Source of the DNA: Propionibacterium sp.
Lineage (GTDB): Bacteria > Actinomycetota > Actinomycetes > Propionibacteriales > Propionibacteriaceae
DNA: 7,941 bases
Reading direction: 5' to 3'
NCBI GenBank assembly: GCA_012837465.1
Contig: DURG01000099.1
Location: 1-7,941, forward strand
The translations under genes were made by a program, and so were the position numbers. The notes beneath the pieces are model-generated. The model saw only the letters and a list, made by a program, of their open reading frames with translations. It was not told where the DNA came from and made no database searches. How positions within the stretch are numbered: position 1 is the stretch's first letter; every line of letters starts with the position of its first letter. Below are positions 6,121 through 7,941 of the stretch, piece by piece.

Positions 6121-6143
6121 TCGCTGGCGCTCACGCTCAGCGA
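6121..6143 (-). terminator. hairpin at the disA stop codon, possible part of a terminator
   Basis: On the minus strand TCGCTG (6138-6143) and CAGCGA (6121-6126) can pair around an 11-base loop, and the stop codon of disA lies in the structure. It directly precedes the larger inverted repeat at 6039-6119. There is no U-tract, so intrinsic termination is uncertain. Confidence 0.35.
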
Positions 6144-7180
6144 CCGGAGGACTCCGTGATCCGAAGCAGCGCGTCGCGGATCTGGCGGGCCCGGCGCGGG
6201 CCGATGCCGTCGATCTCCATCAGGTGCGACACCGAGGAGCCGAACATCTCCTGCAGGGTGTACTTCTCGACGAGTTTGGACACCATCGGGGCGGGCAGCC
6301 TGCCGACGCGGGAGAGGAGCCGCACGCCGCGGGTCTCCAGCGGCTGTTCGAGGTTGGGGTTGGTGCCGAAGCCCAGCCGGTCGGCGACCAGGCCGCTGCT
6401 GAACAGTTCGTCCGCGGAGAAGTTGTTGAGGGCGAGGAGGTCGAACTCGGAGGGGTCCTCGAGGTTGTGGGCGTAGTCCTCCGTGAGGAGGTCGGCCAGG
6501 CCCTCGAAGTGGCTGGCCAGCTCCGCGTGCTGCAGCGACACCATGCGGCCCTCGATGCCGAGGATGTCGACGTGGAACTGCATCTCGGTGGACAGCCTGC
6601 GGGTCAGTTCGAGGCGGTGCGCGATGTGGGTGAGGTCGCGGAGCGTGACCTGCTCGCCGATCTCCAGGCGGGTGAACTGCTCCAGTTGGTCGATGAGGCG
6701 GGTGACCACGCGCGACAGGGTGGCGAGCGTCTGGTTCGCGCGGCTGATGACCTGCGGCACGGTCTCGACGGGGTGGCGCCGGCCATCGTGGAACAACGAC
6801 ACGGTGTTCATGGAGGCCGACACCGTGACCACGGGCACGTCGGCGGCCTGGGCGGTGCGATCGGCGGAGCGGTGGCGCGTGCCGGTCTCGGCCGTTGGGA
6901 GGTCGCCGCCGGGCACGAGGTGGACGCCCGCGGCCACGATGTGGCTGAGGTCGCTCGACAAGATGATGGCGCCGTCGAGCTTGGCGAGTTCGCGGAGGTT
7001 CTGGCCGGTGCATTCGACGTTGATCTGGTAGCCGCCGGAGCAGACGCGCTGGACCTTGGCGTTGTTGCCCAGCACGATGAGCGCACCGGTGCGGCCGTGC
7101 AGGATCCGGTCCACGCCCGCGCGCAGTTGGGTGCCGGGGGCGAGCAGCTTGAGGTAGCGGCGAATGGCGGACCTGGGCAC
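6137..7180 (-). CDS. disA: DNA integrity scanning diadenylate cyclase DisA
   Basis: A 347-residue protein that joins two ATP molecules into cyclic di-AMP and scans DNA for branched structures. The N-terminal DAC domain (about 1-145) holds the catalytic DGA (69-71) and GTRHRSADR (100-108; the family motif is usually GTRHRTAER). A helical linker follows, and the C-terminal helix-hairpin-helix is visible as MEIDGIGPRRARQIRDAL (321-338). Length is close to the usual ~350-360, so the gene appears intact. The start is GTG at 7180, with AAGGAG (7186-7191) 5 bases before it. A TAGACT hexamer at 7205-7210 is a reasonable -10. The gene seems to be transcribed alone. radA, a frequent partner of disA, is not directly upstream; a divergent HEAT-repeat gene is there instead. 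A separate promoter and the intervening repeat set it apart from the thiamine operon. Confidence 0.97.
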   Translation of the reverse strand: MPRSAIRRYLKLLAPGTQLRAGVDRILHGRTGALIVLGNNAKVQRVCSGGYQINVECTGQNLRELAKLDGAIILSSDLSHIVAAGVHLVPGGDLPTAETGTRHRSADRTAQAADVPVVTVSASMNTVSLFHDGRRHPVETVPQVISRANQTLATLSRVVTRLIDQLEQFTRLEIGEQVTLRDLTHIAHRLELTRRLSTEMQFHVDILGIEGRMVSLQHAELASHFEGLADLLTEDYAHNLEDPSEFDLLALNNFSADELFSSGLVADRLGFGTNPNLEQPLETRGVRLLSRVGRLPAPMVSKLVEKYTLQEMFGSSVSHLMEIDGIGPRRARQIRDALLRITESSGR

Positions 7181-7378
7181 TGGTACTCCTTCCTGGGTCT
7201 CGCCAGTCTAGGGGCAAGAGGTCTCCGCGTCCTCGGGTGTACTCGCCGATGTGGTAACAAAACGGTGGTTCGCGTTCCGCAAACGAGGCGATGATGGGGC
7301 CGTGCTCCCGCGAGACACCGGATTGTTACCGGGGGCCGATTTGACCCTCACGTCGCGTGAGGCTTTACGTTCACGCGT
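7181..7378. promoter_or_regulatory. divergent promoter region between disA and the HEAT-repeat gene
   Basis: A 198-base non-coding stretch. For disA (minus) it holds the SD at 7186-7191 and a candidate -10, TAGACT (7205-7210), with no clear -35. For the HEAT gene (plus) it holds TTGACC (7341-7346) as a -35 and a weak TTTACG/TTACGT at 7364-7370 as a -10. An 8-bp perfect inverted repeat, GGTAACAA (7253-7260) and TTGTTACC (7323-7330), frames the middle, and shorter palindromes lie nearer the HEAT gene. Confidence 0.5.
7346..7377. promoter_or_regulatory. overlapping palindromes at the HEAT-gene promoter, candidate operator
   Basis: CCTCACG (7346-7352) and CGTGAGG (7356-7362) are reverse complements with a 3-base centre. 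CGCGTGA (7354-7360) is also an exact reverse complement of TCACGCG (7371-7377), with a 10-base spacer. The two share the middle arm, so the alternatives are mutually exclusive. They fill the space between a TTGACC -35-like box and the ATG at 7379, where a repressor would act. No regulator can be named. Confidence 0.45.
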
Positions 7379-7941
7379 ATGACACGAAACGTAGAGACCC
7401 TCATCAAGCAGCTCGATTCCACCGTCGGCACCGACCGTCGGCATGCCGCGCTCGCGCTCGGGTCCCTTCAGGACCCCGCGATCGTGCCGGCCCTCCTCGC
7501 GCACCTGAAGACCGAGACCGATGGCCGCGTGAAGGAGGACCTCACCTGGGCAGTCGTCCAGCACGCCGAGGAGGCGAACGACGAGATCCTGGCCCTCCTG
7601 AAGAGCGACTCGGAGCACGAGCGCTTCACCGGCGCCCACGTCGTCAGCAAGGTGGGCAACCCCGAGCACTTCGAGCACGTCCGCGGTCTGGTTGCCGACG
7701 AGCACGTCGACGTGGCCCTCAAGGCCTACCGCGCGGCCGCCAACACCGGCGGCCACCTGGCCGCAGAGGACCTGGCCGCCCGCCTCGGCGACGGCGACCA
7801 CCTTCAGCGCGACGCCCTTAGCGACGCGTTCCGCAGGCTCGGCCAAGGTGGCGTCGACGCGCTGGTCGCCCGGCTGACCGACGAGCAGGCCGCCGTGCGC
7901 GAGCACGCCGCCGAGGCACTCGGCTACGTGGGCGGCCCCGA
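7379..7941 (+). CDS. HEAT-repeat domain protein (3' truncated by window)
   Basis: The frame is open from an ATG at 7379 to the window edge, 187 complete codons. The protein starts MTRNVETLIKQLDS and is built of helical ~30-residue units of HEAT type. Examples are DRRHAALALGSLQDPAIVPALLAHL (19-43), a region near 71-106, and LVARLTDEQAAVREHAAEALGYVGG (162-186). There is no signal peptide or membrane segment, so it is probably a cytoplasmic protein-binding scaffold; no enzyme motif is visible. No SD precedes the ATG, and the promoter-like elements would start transcription at or near it, suggesting a leaderless message. It is divergent from disA. Partner and function are unknown. A long opposite-strand frame (7208-7906) is a GC-driven shadow: this strand shows the repeat pattern and normal codon use. 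Confidence 0.83.
   Translation, partial: MTRNVETLIKQLDSTVGTDRRHAALALGSLQDPAIVPALLAHLKTETDGRVKEDLTWAVVQHAEEANDEILALLKSDSEHERFTGAHVVSKVGNPEHFEHVRGLVADEHVDVALKAYRAAANTGGHLAAEDLAARLGDGDHLQRDALSDAFRRLGQGGVDALVARLTDEQAAVREHAAEALGYVGGP

Noticed and set aside
6089..7294. A 401-codon plus-strand frame lying antisense to disA
   Set aside because: DisA on the minus strand has all family motifs. The plus-strand translation is Gly/Val/Ala/Glu-biased with no recognisable domain, as expected from the high-GC complement of a coding gene.
7181..7378. A c-di-AMP (ydaO-type) riboswitch in the disA/HEAT intergenic region, suggested by the presence of disA
   Set aside because: I could not match the conserved blocks of that riboswitch class. 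The region shows only short palindromes and promoter-like boxes.
7208..7906. A 232-codon minus-strand frame opposite the HEAT-repeat gene
   Set aside because: It would run across the disA promoter region, and the plus strand shows a better protein with HEAT repeats starting at 7379. The minus frame has no family features.

Overview
The window looks like chromosomal DNA from a high-GC actinobacterium. GC content is high throughout, third codon positions are mostly G or C, and DisA, the tandem DUF202 proteins and the TetR regulator all have an actinobacterial flavour. A member of the Propionibacteriaceae or a related order is a guess, not a demonstration. I see no insertion sequence, phage gene, tRNA, rRNA or CRISPR array, and most of the window is ordinary core or near-core gene content.

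Layout. (1) Positions 2-910, plus strand: the 3' part of an O-antigen ligase/Wzy-like membrane protein whose start lies outside the window. Its last ~118 bases overlap, tail to tail, the end of a minus-strand gene. (2) Positions 793-1475, minus strand: two small DUF202 membrane proteins joined by a 4-base ATGA overlap. (3) Positions 1562-2149, minus strand: a TetR-family regulator, with a 10-bp inverted repeat between it and the DUF202 pair. (4) Positions 2214-6010, minus strand: a complete thiamine-uptake operon. It consists of a TPP riboswitch followed by a lipoprotein binding protein (thiB/tbpA type), a fused two-domain permease (thiP type) and an ATPase (thiQ type), with start and stop codons overlapping at both gene junctions. 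(5) Positions 6011-6136: a short intergenic region with a likely promoter -10 for the thiamine operon, a near-perfect 20-bp inverted repeat and a smaller hairpin at the end of disA. (6) Positions 6137-7180, minus strand: disA, the DNA-scanning diadenylate cyclase that makes c-di-AMP. (7) Positions 7181-7378: a divergent promoter region with several inverted repeats. (8) Position 7379 to the end, plus strand: the 5' part of a HEAT-repeat protein that runs off the window.

How the genes work together. The riboswitch and thiBPQ-type genes form one regulatory unit. When thiamine pyrophosphate is plentiful the leader RNA should bind it and reduce expression of the importer, probably by hiding the ribosome binding site, since I see no U-tract terminator. 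The ThiB-like lipoprotein would capture thiamine outside the membrane, the fused permease would form the channel and the ATPase would drive import. DisA is a separate nucleotide-signalling gene, and I see no direct link to thiamine uptake. The TetR and DUF202 genes lie downstream on the same strand, but no target can be assigned. I found no convincing undescribed system. The points most worth a second look are the folded repeat between disA and the riboswitch, the apparent SD-less (possibly leaderless) starts, and the riboswitch expression platform.
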